Shown piece by piece: positions 8,932 through 19,616 of a stretch of 64,000 bases of DNA. The translations under genes were made by a program, and so were the position numbers. Origin of the DNA: Rugalucina vietnamica (lineage: Eukaryota > Mollusca > Bivalvia > Lucinida > Lucinidae). The DNA is taken from positions 43,493,486-43,557,485 of the forward strand of contig OZ024875.1 in the NCBI GenBank assembly GCA_964017185.1, read 5' to 3'. The notes beneath the pieces are model-generated. The model was not told where the DNA came from and did not search any database. It saw only the letters and a program-made list of their open reading frames with translations. The first letter of the stretch is position 1. Every line of letters begins with the position of its first letter.

Positions 8932-10716
8932 ATGTTAAAGCCCGTTGCCCAAGAAGTCGCTCAACCACTCAGTATCCTTTTTAATCGTTCTTTTCGTGAG
9001 GGAAAATTTGCAGAATCATGGAAACATTCAAATGTAATACCACTTCCAAAAAAAGGAGATAAGTCTGAACCGTCCAACTTTCGACCAGTTTCTTTGTTAA
9101 GCGGGCTAGGGAAATTACAAGAACGAATTGCATTCAAACATATACATAACTATTTAATTGAAAACAATCTTATTTATAAATATCAATCAGGTTTCTTACC
9201 CGGGCATTCGACAACTTTTCAATTAATTGATATTTATCATCACATATGCCAAGCAATAGATAACAGCCAGTATGCATGCATGGTATTTTGTGACGTGTCA
9301 AAAGCCTTTGATAGGGTATGGCACAGAGGGCTAATTTTTAAATTAAAACAGATCGGTATTAATGGTAATTTATTAGAATGGGTTTCGAATTATTTAAATA
9401 ATAGACAACAAAGGGTGGTAATTAAGTCCTGTAAATCAGACTACAAAAGAACTAATGCTGGGGTTCCTCAGGGGTCTGTTTTAGGTCCCTTGTTATTTTT
9501 AATTTATGTTAATGATATATCAGAATCTTTATTAAGTTTGACAAGACTGTTCGCAGACGATAGCTCCCTCTTCTACTCTGCCACTAGTATACGCGATATC
9601 GAAGGTATTATCAACTCCGACCTCCAGATACTCTCAAACTGGGCAAAACAATGGCTTATCAATTTCAATCCACTTAAAACTGAAGCTATACTTTTTACAT
9701 TAAAACAGTTTGTGCAATTTCCAAACCTTATTTTTAATAATACAATAATACAATTTGTTAATGATCACAAGCACCTCGGTCTTACATTAAGCAATACCGG
9801 GCAATGGCACAAACACATCGAAAATATTCTCGCAAGCGCTTCAAAGATTATAGGAATAATGAGGAGACTAAAATTTTCACTTTCTAGAGTTGCTCTAAAT
9901 CAAATATATTTTTCTTTCGTTCTCCCAGTCCTTGAATACTCTTCAGTAGTTTGGGATGGTTGTTCCCAACGTGACGAGGAAGCACTCGAACGTCTTCAAA
10001 ACGAAGCTGCCAGTATAGTGACCGGACTTACACGATCAGTATCTATAGAAAACTTGTATGCAGAATGCGGATGGAGCTCCTTAGCTGAAAGACGCAAACA
10101 TCACAAACTTACTTTTATGTATAGAGCCAATAATAATCTTGTACCAACATATATAACTGATTTAATTCCCCCTGTTATACGGGAAACAACTAATTATCCG
10201 CTCAGAAATCAAAATAATATCACAACGCCTTACTGCAGAACAGAATTATTTAAAAAATCATGCATACCCTCGTCAATATCTTTATGGAATTCTGCAGATG
10301 ATAATCTAAGAAACTGTCCCTCGATTGATTCATTTAAATTTAATCTTAAAAAGGAAAGCACTTTAACTAAAGTACCCATCTATTATACATATGGCGACAG
10401 ATTTTTATCAGTAATGCATGCACGAATCAGAAACAAATGTAGCAATTTGTCAAATGACCTGTGTTTCAATCATCTAACTCAAAATCCCTTTTGTAGCTGC
10501 AACTCCGAAATCGAAAACGCAGAGCACTATTTCTTTCGTTGTCCTAAGTATGTTAACGAACGTATAACTATGTTTCGTGAAACACATAGTTTCCATCCAC
10601 TTAACTTAAACAAGCTTCTCACCGGTGATAGTAATCTAACTATTGAGAATAACGCAAAAGTATTTGAAGCAGTTCAAAAGTATATCAAGAATACTAAGAG
10701 ATTTTCGAATACATAG
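8932..10716 (+). CDS. LINE reverse transcriptase (594-aa open frame)
   Basis: Retrotransposon polymerase that copies element RNA at a nicked chromosomal site. Motifs in order: IPLPKKGDKSEPSNFRPVSL (about 36-55), FCDVSKAFDRVW (119-130) with the first catalytic Asp, GVPQGSVLGPLLFLIYVNDI (177-196), and LFADDSSLF (206-214), a FADD form of the YxDD box. A C-terminal region of Jockey/CR1-type enzymes follows (LERLQNEAASIVTGLTR). Near the end is a Cys/His cluster, FCSCNSEIENAEHYFFRCP, perhaps a zinc knuckle. The same frame is open upstream to about 8842, so the Met at 8932 is internal to the domain and not a true start. The enzyme looks intact from there on; loss of the upstream half and the frame break make the copy defective. 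Confidence 0.85.
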   Translation: MLKPVAQEVAQPLSILFNRSFREGKFAESWKHSNVIPLPKKGDKSEPSNFRPVSLLSGLGKLQERIAFKHIHNYLIENNLIYKYQSGFLPGHSTTFQLIDIYHHICQAIDNSQYACMVFCDVSKAFDRVWHRGLIFKLKQIGINGNLLEWVSNYLNNRQQRVVIKSCKSDYKRTNAGVPQGSVLGPLLFLIYVNDISESLLSLTRLFADDSSLFYSATSIRDIEGIINSDLQILSNWAKQWLINFNPLKTEAILFTLKQFVQFPNLIFNNTIIQFVNDHKHLGLTLSNTGQWHKHIENILASASKIIGIMRRLKFSLSRVALNQIYFSFVLPVLEYSSVVWDGCSQRDEEALERLQNEAASIVTGLTRSVSIENLYAECGWSSLAERRKHHKLTFMYRANNNLVPTYITDLIPPVIRETTNYPLRNQNNITTPYCRTELFKKSCIPSSISLWNSADDNLRNCPSIDSFKFNLKKESTLTKVPIYYTYGDRFLSVMHARIRNKCSNLSNDLCFNHLTQNPFCSCNSEIENAEHYFFRCPKYVNERITMFRETHSFHPLNLNKLLTGDSNLTIENNAKVFEAVQKYIKNTKRFSNT

Positions 10717-10874
10717 ACAACCCAACGACATATTTTACATTTATTATATAAAATGCCCGTATGCTTTGCTTGTTTAAACGTTTGTTATTGTTGTTGTTTT
10801 TTCATCTATTCACCGCTGCTGACCCTTGCTATGGACTTCTTGACAGGACACTCAATTCACTTAATTCCTTTATC

Positions 10875-10877
10875 AAT

Positions 10878-10916
<39 letters not shown>

Positions 10917-10937
10917 TCATTTTATTTATTTATAATT

Positions 10938-10984
<47 letters not shown>

Positions 10985-11006
10985 TTCATTTATTTATCTA
11001 TTTATG
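10875..11006. repeat. (TTTA)n microsatellite in the LINE 3' region
   Basis: About 30 TTTA units with a few interruptions. The overlapping Leu/Phe/Ile/Tyr-rich open frames are translations of this repeat, not genes. Confidence 0.95.
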
Positions 11007-11243
11007 TCAGCTGACTACCTTTAAAATTCATTTCTATATGTATATATTTCAATGTAAATCGGAATGAAGACTCTGCATTTATGTATTTTGTATTTGTATT
11101 TATAATCATGTGACCATATAATATTTGTTGATGTTGTACATATTAGGGGGAGGGCCGTAACTAATGTTGGAAGAACTTGTGGCCCAACCCCATTGCTTAC
11201 ATGTTCATGTAGATATATGGCAATTAAATATGTTTAAACTCAA

Positions 11244-11700
11244 ATCAAATTTTGTTTTCAAAGGGAAATAACTCAGAAAAGGGGCATAACTCAGACAAGA
11301 AAAAATTACGGGTCAACTATTTTTTCATGAGGAATACACACATGAAATTTCAAAACCCTAGCATTCACCGTTCAAAAGTTTCAAATTTCACCGAAGAGTG
11401 GAAAAATCAATCAAAATTTCAAAATTACGTATTTTTGTCAAAATGTGACAGAAAGATCTCAAAAGTTGATCAGGTCAGCTACTCATCAGCCCCAACCAGT
11501 ATACTAAATATGAAGGCTCTAGCTTAAATACTTTTCGAGATATCTTGCACACAAGATTTTCAAATTTTGTTTTCAAAGGGAAATAACTCAGAAAAGGGGC
11601 ATAACTTGGACAAGAAAAAAATACGGGTCAACTTTTTTTTCATGAGGAACACACACATGAAATTTCAAATGCCTAACATTCACCATTCAAAAATTAACAG
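11244..11700. repeat. ~315-bp tandem repeat, right part
   Basis: Continuation of the unit broken by the LINE, then a third partial unit from about 11,538 (GATATCTTGCACACAAGA). With the LINE removed, the unit-to-unit spacing is about 314-320 bp. Confidence 0.75.
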
Positions 11701-11778
11701 ACGTACACACGCACACACAGACAGACAGACAAGCTGAAAGCAATATGCCCTTCCAACTTTTTCAAAGTTGGGGGCATA
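11701..11778. repeat. (CAGA)n and a short hairpin at the end of the tandem repeat
   Basis: ACAGACAGACAGACAAGC precedes TATGCCCTTCCAACTTT, which pairs with AAAGTTGGGGGCATA. This pair looks like the terminal module of the repeat family. Confidence 0.55.
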
Positions 11779-12510
11779 AAAAGTGGCAGCCTTTTTCGTC
11801 ATGCCGGGCTGAACGGACTTAATCCAAGATTACACCACAAGGACGAAGGTTAAGTGCTCCTGGGCTGCAAATCGTGGCGGTGACAGCAAAATGCAAATCG
11901 CGCTGTTCGCCTGTGCCCAGCGTATACTGATAATGCAAGTCAAGCCGGTAAAATGGAAGGAGCACTTCTTTTTAGAATTTTGAACGCCATGGTCGAAAAG
12001 TGAGCATAAAAGTAGATAGGAAATCGGTGCCAATTCGGCTGCAAATCGTTGATTTCGCTATCTTGCTCGAGAGCAAATGTAGGTCAAATGATATATCCAA
12101 TCATATTGCTCTCTATTAGGGCCGCGCTAAATGGCTGAAATGACCTAGTTTGGAACTGCACATGATTAAACAGCTAAGGACGCTGCAATCCATGTGGACA
12201 GGTGGTATCGGACGTGCGCTTGCGGCTGAGCGATGCGTTTCTGTGAGGAGGAGCAGGAGTGGTATCTGTGATGCAAGCCGGAGAAACCTTAAGCGGGCTG
12301 GACGTTTTACCAGTAGAGACGGGGGTGCATTGTCCTACTAGTGGCTGATTATAGGATGTTCTTATATAATATAGAGGCTGAACCTCCGTATCATCTTTAT
12401 TTTGAATTTTGATACGGTCCGCGGCCTAAAGAGTTCAGAAATATGTCATGGTACAGAGTGGGATTACCAAAGTAGTTTTACGAAGTTGCTGTACCATATA
12501 TATGTTTTTG
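11779..12510. repeat. ~775-bp tandem duplication, copy 1
   Basis: It runs from AAGTGGCAGCC through GCCGGGCTGAACGGACTTAA and GGACGAAGGTTAAGTGCTCC to TTGCTGTACCATATATATG. It is about 95% identical by eye to 12,554-13,306. The minus-strand open frames starting MAPISYLLL and MTPISYLLL are the same segment in the two copies. Neither has recognisable domains or splice sites, so I do not call a gene. Confidence 0.85.
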
Positions 12511-12530
12511 GTTGTACTCGCGTTTTGGTT

Positions 12531-12553
12531 TCGTAGTAGTAGTAGTAGTAGTA
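12531..12553. repeat. (TAG)n microsatellite at the duplication junction
   Basis: About seven GTA/TAG units sit exactly between the two 775-bp copies. Confidence 0.85.
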
Positions 12554-13306
12554 GAAAGTGGCAGTTTTTCGTCATGCCGGGCTGAACGGACTTAATCCAA
12601 GATTCCACCACAAGGACGAAGGTTAAGTGCTCCTGGGCTGCAAATCGTAGCGGTGACAGCAAAATGCAAATCGCGCTGTTCGCCGGTGCCCAACGTATAC
12701 TGATAATGCAAGTCAAGCCGGTAAAATGGAAGGAGCACTTCTTTTTAGAATTTTGAACGCTATGGTCGAAAAGTGAGCATAAAAGTAGATAGGAAATTGG
12801 TGTCAATTCGGCTGCAAATCGATGATTTTGCTATCTTGCTCGAAGGCAAATGTAGGTCAAATGAGATATCCAATCATGTTGCTCTCTTTTAGGGCCGCGT
12901 TTAATGGCTATGCTAGGTCGGTGAAATGACCTAGTTTGAAACTGCACATGATTAAACAGCTACGGACACTGCAATCCATGTGGACAGGTTGTATCGGACG
13001 TGTGCTTGCGGCTGAGCGATGAGTTTCTGTGAGGAGGAGCAGGAGGAGTGGTATCTGTGATGCAAGCCGGTGCAAGCCGGAGAAACCTTATGCGGGCTGG
13101 ACGTTTTACCAGTAGAGACGGGGGTGCATTGTCCTACTAGTGGCTGATGATAGGATGTTCTTATATAATATAGGGGCTGAACATCCGTATCATCTTTATT
13201 TTGAATTTTGATACCCGCGGCCTAAAGAGTTTGAAATATGTCATGGTACAGAGTGGAGTTACCAAAGTAGTTTTATGAAGTTGCTGTACCATATATATAT
13301 TTTTGG
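12554..13306. repeat. ~775-bp tandem duplication, copy 2
   Basis: Differs from copy 1 by small insertions, among them GCTATGCTAGGTCGGTGAAA near 12,907, a GAGGAGGAG expansion and a doubled TGCAAGCCGG near 13,063, plus scattered substitutions. No coding function is recognised. Confidence 0.85.
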
Positions 13307-13446
13307 TTTGTGAAAGGGTTTTTTTGGTTGTGGATTGGGTGTGTCGAGACATTCCTTAGGGTAGTTCCAATCAGGGGGCATTGTGAGTTATCGTAATCTA
13401 AGTCGTAGTTCGTAACCAATCGTGTGTAAAAAATAATAAGTTACTA

Positions 13447-15214
13447 ACGTACGTTGCCCTATAGTCGTCATGGTCCTAAGGTCGTCACTTTTCTTTTGAC
13501 CCCCACCATTTCCGTCTTTGTCATCGAAAATTTTCAGAAGGGGCAATGATTTTAATGGAAAATATCTCCTCTAGTTTATTATTATTAATTCACAACTTCT
13601 AAATAACCGGTTTCCTTGTAGTAGACGTTGAAACAGGGGTACCCAATTTTGCACAAAATTGAAAGTCTGTCGAGAGCTGAATATGCTTTTCATATCGATC
13701 CGGCGAAAGGAAATTCCCTTGAGCTACGCCTGCCTCTTAATGACTTGTACATTTAGACATACCGATCTACCAATAAATGTTCCGATAGCATGTAAACACA
13801 TAAATAACTGGTTGAAAAGTGAGATGACGACTTAAGGTCATGCCTGACGACCTTAGGTCTTCATGAAAAAGTGGTTACTTGATTCCGTTTTCAATTCTCT
13901 TTCTCCTATCCTCCTCCTTCATATTTGTCTTCCTCCATGCTAAGACTCGCCTGGGCCACTGATAAAGCAAACTAAGACTTTCAGCACACCTTAGGGTCGA
14001 CCGACACCCCCATACAACCTCACAGTACACCCGTGGACTAAGAACAATGTTTACCATTCACCAATGAGATACGACCACTATTATCAATTTGTTCGTACGT
14101 AGATGACACCACTTGGATCACCAAACTACATATATTAAACCCCTGAGCTTCAAAGGTGGCTACAGAAGTGTCTTTCTGGACTAAGGTACATCCCAAGGTC
14201 CACTACCACCATCAGCCTATGTAACAATCTTCAACAAAACCACAATTTTCGGTGACTCTAAAACGGTCAATATATTTAAGACCTCCAAGACAACTCACCG
14301 CTACTACCAACGTTTTTGACCAATCAGTGCGTTCTCATAACCACGTTCATTGCCACGCATGCATTTAGTATGTCCAGTGTACCACTAATTTCACAACTTA
14401 GGCATTCACTAGTCTTTAGACAACTTCTCCATCACTCATACTTTCATTTGCTAGTCAGGCAAAACAGTCCGCCAAAATAGGACCGCCCTCTCTGCTGTTT
14501 GTGATCTTTTAATAATATAATACCTACACATCACTTCTAAGTGTATGAGAAATAAGGCAAATTTCAAACGGCCACTATCATTTTTGTTGAGGGTTTAAAA
14601 CACTTCACAGGTACCTCAAATAACTCCCAAACACCCCCGGTACAAGAATGACGGGTTTAAGACTATCGTGGCAACCCTAGCTAGGACCAGCTCAGTACAC
14701 CTATATAGCTACAGAGACATTAAAGTGCACACCTGTGACTATCAACACCTCCGGACCACCCAATTACACGCAAAGCTACCAAGCAATGCTAAAACCAGCA
14801 CAGTACGTCCATTGGACAAGAACCACGGCCGATCAGACCTTCGATGGTCCTTCAAGATCAAATAAGCGATTCATAAAGTTCATTTGCACAATCACACATG
14901 CTTTTATGGTCACAAGCGGTATTTATTGGTAGCGAAAAGACACTCTAGTACCACTCAATACTGCTGACGACCTTAGGGCCTGGTCACTGACGACTTTAGG
15001 TCCTGGTGGTCCTAAAGTCGTCAGTCATACCCCTCTGCTCTAAATCGGTCTTTTTTCATTATTTGCGTATAGTTTACAATATATTTCTTTAATTGACATA
15101 CTAGATGAATAGTTAAGCTTCCCTCTGCCAAAATGCATTCTTAGCTAGCCTTTGTGTGTAGCCCGTGGCAGAAGCTAAAATGCGCCAAGGTGACGACTTT
15201 AGGGCAGCGTACGT
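13447..15214. mobile_element. Non-autonomous TA-flanked element with GACGACCTTAGG subterminal repeats
   Basis: Ends ACGTACGTTGCCCTATAGTC and, in inverse, ACGTACGCTGCCCTAAAGTC are flanked by TA (13,445-13,446 and 15,215-15,216). The motif GACGAC(C/T)TTAGG or its complement recurs near 13,483, 13,825, 13,850, 14,970, 14,990 and 15,010, crowded at both ends. That pattern is typical of transposase-binding subterminal sites. The 1.77-kb interior has no recognisable transposase. Confidence 0.7.
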
Positions 15215-15216
15215 TA

Positions 15217-15703
15217 ATGTTATTTTTATGTATTGACATTGACCATGGTTTGGGTGGGCCTATCTGAAAAGCAAAGAGCTGAAAACATATTAAGACAGAA
15301 TTATACAATATATCTACCCCATAACCATGGTCGGAGATAGCAAGGGTCCCAGTTTAGTAACAGCCATTCCTTTGCATGCTTTAACCAGACGGAATTACTA
15401 TCCCCGGCCGTTGGCATGGTAAGAAAGTACAAGATTAAGGTGATTACATGGTACATTGTATGTGTGGGCCAATATATACATAGTCAGATGGAGAGAGTAA
15501 GGTTGAAAGGATGAAGTAAAGTGCTGTGCCCTTAATATCTTCTCCTTCTTCTTACATCCAGGTGACGTGATATTTTTTAATTTTATTAGTTTTCTTGTGG
15601 GTATGATGTTTTTGAAAAAAGAAAATGGTGATAAGGTTTCTGATATATACACTCACATGGTTTACATAGGTAACAAAACATCTCCCATACGTTCTCTATC
15701 ATA
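15217..15703. other. Unassigned spacer
   Basis: No gene or recognised repeat. Short open frames on both strands have no coding signature. Confidence 0.3.
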
Positions 15704-15705
15704 CA

Positions 15706-16575
15706 CACTGAAGAGCTTTAAAAACGCAAAAGATTTTATTCAAATGTTTTGCACATTTGTAGTATTTCGATTTCAATGAAATTTCACAAACACAAACATC
15801 GATATGTATGTAAACAATGTTTTGAATTTCGTATCAAAATAATGAGTAATGTGAGAGTAACAGTTTTTGATATAGCAATACCCCTTAAATGCAAAACTGC
15901 AAAGTAATATTGGGCATGACTACAATTTGCCCCTTGGCATACAGATCATCGCTTTTTCATTAAAGGCAAAAGTTTTGCCAATTGCATTGGTGGTCTGGCA
16001 CTGATGCTGGCTTGTTTGAATGGTCATGGTCGACGTAATTTCGACGTATTTCAGCGCCGTACGTCAATTATCTAGAGACATTAGTGCCTTGACGTAAAAT
16101 GTTCGGTTGATCAGTCCGGCGTCAACCTTTCACTGTCCCAGTAGCCTGGGAGGGAATGCTGAGGTGCCGAAAAGTTGAACGATGGCAAAATTGATGTCAC
16201 GTGACGTCACAAATACGTCATCAAGATTGTAAAACTCCAATTGTGCCGGATAATTCATTTTCGAAGACATGTAGAATGATCAAAAAAGATACAAAACTAA
16301 AACTAAATTGTTTTTCATATATGGATTGCTAAAAGCTTCATGTGGAATGGTAAAATATTTTTCTCCGTTAATTCTAAGAGACGCCACATGGCAAAAAGTG
16401 TAAAATGGCTTTTCATTGCTTCGGGTGGTCAGTGCCTTTTAAAATGTTGTTTTCATGTGAAAATAGAAGTAGAATACAGCTACCGACCCCTTTCACCTGT
16501 TAAGGAAAACTAAAAATGTCATTTGTGCAAAAAAATACCAATTTTCGTTTTTTGCGTTTTTAAAGCTCTTCAGTG
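15706..16575. mobile_element. Non-autonomous element, CACTGAAGAGCTTTAAAAAC ends
   Basis: CACTGAAGAGCTTTAAAAAC at the left and its complement GTTTTTAAAGCTCTTCAGTG at the right form ~25-bp inverted ends. TA lies next to or two bases from each end (15,702-15,703 and 16,576-16,577). No transposase frame was seen. Confidence 0.65.
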
Positions 16576-16585
16576 TACATATCTA

Positions 16586-17629
16586 CACTGAAAAAAAGTT
16601 ATAAGAGGCCACCTCATATTTTTTCCTCTAGTTCAGAAAGTAAAATACGATTAATTAAAATTCATGATCAAATGAATAAGCCAATGTCTAACAGTGTCTC
16701 TGTGAGTTTCTGCATTCCAAAATGCGTGATATCTCTCATACAGACGAAGCATGAGTAAAGGTACCCTAATTTCAAAAAGTCACATTTTATTAACGTCGAT
16801 TTAAATGTCGTATTATGACGTTGTGTTTTATATTTTAATTTGTTTGAAAGTGCTACTGACTGCCATGATGCAAAATAAAATTAAGTCAGATGCGTTGCTG
16901 CAATAAGAATCTTCGTTTCTGTTTTGTACATGCTAGAAGACAGCAACACGAATAACATGAATTCAGCTTTTTGCATACAATTTGCATACAAACTTTGTTC
17001 ATCTCCAGTTGCATAATTATCAGCAGTATGAAATTGAAATTTTCAGCGATTATTAAGATCTAATACTAGACTCTGATAAACTTTGAAAATTTAAAAAAAT
17101 CGTCCATAAATTTCGTTATTTTGTTCGTTAAAAATTGGCATTGAAACCGGAAGTGTGCGGCAACCGTGACCTGTTTGTCATCGAAAATAGTCTAAAATAG
17201 CTCATTCGGGTTATATCTCTCATTTCTAGGCCTCGTCAAGTGAATTTGATAGGGATTAACATGTTTAAGAGGCACATTGATGAATTTTTCAAAAATCTCA
17301 AAAATAGCGATTTTCAAAAATGCGCAAGAAGTCTACCAGTTGAGAAAATTCGAATGTTTGATGTTTTTCCAAGCCCCAACGGCCCCTTTGGTGACACCCG
17401 CTCCTAATTTTAATAAATGCTGTGCTTGATCAATATTTTTATTCAAAAACATTGTTTTTTGCATTTTTACTCCAAAAACGCGTTTAGTGAAAGAAAATTA
17501 TTTTTGAACAATTTGCAACATTACTTACTTGAAAGAAACGTTTTTAGGCAAAAAATCGAGCAATTTTGAACATTGCTTATAAACAAAAAATGAGTTTGAA
17601 AAGTGGCCTCTTATAACTTTTTTTCAGTG
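16586..17629. mobile_element. Non-autonomous TA-flanked element, CACTGAAAAAAAG ends
   Basis: CACTGAAAAAAAGTTATAAG at the left is repeated in inverse at the right, with the perfect match running about 27 bp to GAGGCCAC. TA flanks at 16,584-16,585 and 17,630-17,631. It lies only 10 bp from the previous element, whose ends begin with the same CACTGAA, so the two families may share a transposase source. Confidence 0.75.
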
Positions 17630-17639
17630 TATATACTCA

Positions 17640-18050
17640 CATACAAGCATACTGTCGTACAGCCTTAATGTCCTTAACATGGAGTCCGGAAGTGCCCACC
17701 AGAGAGAACAGCCCAGCCTTCGTACGAACATCGCGGGGCCAGTGCGCTAGTAAAAGGCAGCCAGTATCCAATCGACGTACCGCAATACGTAAAAAAAACA
17801 AAACGAAGGTAGGTTGTGTCCGTACGACTGCCGAGTTCTTCCCGCCGGTGCACCGCACTCCCTTTCTCCACTCCCAGAGTCCATAACCCTTTATATATAC
17901 AGCCCAGGGCCTTCCCGCCCTTTACTCTGGGATTGCCCTGTTTTAAAAATGAACAGAAAAAAGTAAAAACTAAAACAAACAAACAGACGTACTCTGTGGT
18001 ACCAGGGAGCGAAACTCCTGGTACTGGCAGTATGTGCAAGTTTTCGTAAT
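17640..18050 (-). promoter_or_regulatory. Possible TATA promoter, maybe within a solo LTR
   Basis: On the minus strand, CTGGGCTGTATATATAAAGG (TATA box at about 17,895) is followed about 30 bp on by purine-rich sequence, like a Pol II core promoter. Minus-strand open frames cross it but have no domain. No LTR termini or target duplication could be fixed, so the LTR idea is weak. Confidence 0.25.
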
Positions 18051-18284
18051 GAAAGTCCCTTTTATCCCGCAAGAAAAATCACGTGACTCACATATAGCCA
18101 TTGAAGCGTTCAAGGCATCCACGTGTGATATTAAGATGTGAAGACAGAGAAATCGTCTATACACATCTTTGGGGAAACTTGTTGTAGATACGGCAACGGT
18201 AAGGAACATACATTATGAAAGCTTGCCCATGCAACAGACAGATTTTTTTAGAAGCAAAATATGAAAAAATCATTGGAAAAATTT

Positions 18285-18390
18285 GGATATTTTTACTCAA
18301 AACATTAGTTGTGGGTTTAAGATAGAACCGCTTCGCCGAGGCGGTTCTAACGAGTTGCCACAATGTGAGTTTTGAATAAAAGATATATGG
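18285..18390. repeat. AGAACCGC palindromic repeat, diverged copy
   Basis: Arms TACTCAAAACATTAGTTGTG and CACAATGTGAGTTTTGAA flank the centre GAACCGCTTCGCCGAGGCGG. It is related to the copies at 63,690-63,905. Confidence 0.8.
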
Positions 18391-18519
18391 AAACCCCATG
18401 TGGGGGATAAGAGGGTATACCTTTCGCGAACATGCCAATTTTTCCTGGTGGTAACACGCTACTTCACGGAGAACACCGTGACAGGCTAAGCACCTGAACG
18501 GTACTGGCGTCTACGTCTA

Positions 18520-18521
<2 letters not shown>

Positions 18522-18610
<89 letters not shown>
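18522..18610. repeat. (AC)n then (GCAC)n microsatellite
   Basis: About 25 AC units pass directly into about nine GCAC units. The Cys/Val/Arg-rich minus-strand open frame here is a translation of the repeat. Confidence 0.95.
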
Positions 18611-18829
18611 GGGCACGTACGATTGCATGGTTATGAAAAATGACCACCAATTTGGGCTAAAATGGAAAGAAATTGTTTTGCACCAAAACTTGGATTTTAC
18701 AGAGAAATTTAAAATAAACACATGTATCAAAACGAAATTATGCAGAATTAAAACTTTGACGCATGGAAGTATTCGAAAACCTATGTATATTGATATTCGG
18801 TTCTGCTCTTTGTTAATTTTTTTAAATTC

Positions 18830-19006
18830 AGTTTTACGTCCCTTTCAAATTTATTTCAGCTCATATGAGACAGGCCAATCAGTAGGTGGGGCGAAAACGG
18901 GAGAACCCCGAGAAAAAACACCTGACACACCCGCAAGCAGAACTTGGCTTGTCTCACATGTGACCAGTGCGGGACTCGAACCCACACCAGACACAGCGGT
19001 GAGATC
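18830..19006 (-). mobile_element. tRNA-derived SINE, 5'-truncated copy
   Basis: Read on the minus strand it matches the copy at 1260-1497 from the end of the anticodon-arm region (CTCACCG) through the B box (GGTTCGAGTCC) and body to GGGACGTAAAACTGAA. The A-box half is missing. Confidence 0.8.
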
Positions 19007-19039
19007 TGCTCTTTGTTGCCAGGCTTATACATGTACATT

Positions 19040-19176
19040 AGCCGCGACGAGAGAAACCCGGTCTTCGTGGTTTCCGACCAGGTCTAACAAAAACCGACCT
19101 GTACAGTCAAAGAAGCAGGCTAGAAGCTTGAAATTTCGGAGTGTGACGCAAAAGGCGATTTTCTCACGATGCGGCT
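19040..19176. mobile_element. Palindrome-core MITE, copy 4 (core deleted)
   Basis: AGCCGCGACGAGAGAAACCC to TTCTCACGATGCGGCT is only 137 bp. The whole central palindrome is missing, while both ends and the GACCAGGTC segment remain. Confidence 0.8.
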
Positions 19177-19242
19177 CACACGTAAAAGAACAGCTCAGGT
19201 GTGCATTTACTTGTTAACTGCTTAATGTAGGTAAAATAACTT

Positions 19243-19377
19243 GAGGCGCGTCATGAGTACGACTGCACAGTGACTGCACAACTGATCAGCGTCTATGTTT
19301 TCGCTACACGATAGTACAATTCATCTGCTACTTATGTCCAAAACGTCAAGCTTCAAGCCTTTAGACTACTTCGCTGT
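19243..19377. mobile_element. Palindrome-core MITE, copy 5 (fragment)
   Basis: GAGGCGCGTCATGAG, half of the core (AACTGATCAGCGTCTATGTT) and GATAGTACAATTCATCTGC are present; the right end is lost. Confidence 0.65.
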
Positions 19378-19616
19378 TTTTGCTTTCCCGCTAAAGAAAA
19401 TGCACCGTTTGCCTTTGCTGTTTGCACCTTCTCCAGAATAAGTTTCTTTTAACAGGCACAATGCATGGTTTGTCACTGAACTATTTTTCCAGGCTTTGTT
19501 ACCCAGGTCTTTCCCTTTGGGGAAATAGCTACTTACTGAGTGAACGATCAGTGCCGTTTGTACAGAAGCTGCTTGTTTATTTGTTGTGCTTCAGGGTTTT
19601 CAGGGTTTAAGGATTT

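Larger units (their letters stand above)
8133..11243 (+). mobile_element. 5'-truncated non-LTR retrotransposon (Jockey/CR1-like LINE)
   Basis: A perfect 11-bp target duplication, ATCAAATTTTG, lies at 8122-8132 and 11,244-11,254. The copy starts inside the endonuclease domain, continues through reverse transcriptase, and ends with a 3' untranslated region holding a TTTA microsatellite and an AAATATGTTTAAACTCAA tail. A 5' truncation with target-site duplication is the usual product of target-primed reverse transcription. A reading-frame break near 8840-8875 separates the two coding parts, so the copy is not functional as it stands. The insertion split a pre-existing tandem repeat unit. Confidence 0.9.

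Noticed and set aside
10753-11024. Hydrophobic open frames after the LINE RT
   Set aside because: They are translations of the (TTTA)n tract.
11830-12806. Paired minus-strand open frames of 67 and 123 codons as a duplicated gene
   Set aside because: They lie in the two copies of a DNA duplication; the frame is not kept across indels, and the longer one runs into the TAG microsatellite and other unrelated sequence.
17674-18072. Minus-strand 132-codon open frame
   Set aside because: No domain, low-complexity hydrophobic stretches, and competing open frames of similar size on the other strand. It overlaps promoter-like DNA.
18627-19217. 196-codon open frame on the plus strand
   Set aside because: It reads through an antisense SINE and a MITE copy; no protein family fits, and the translation of these repeats recurs elsewhere.
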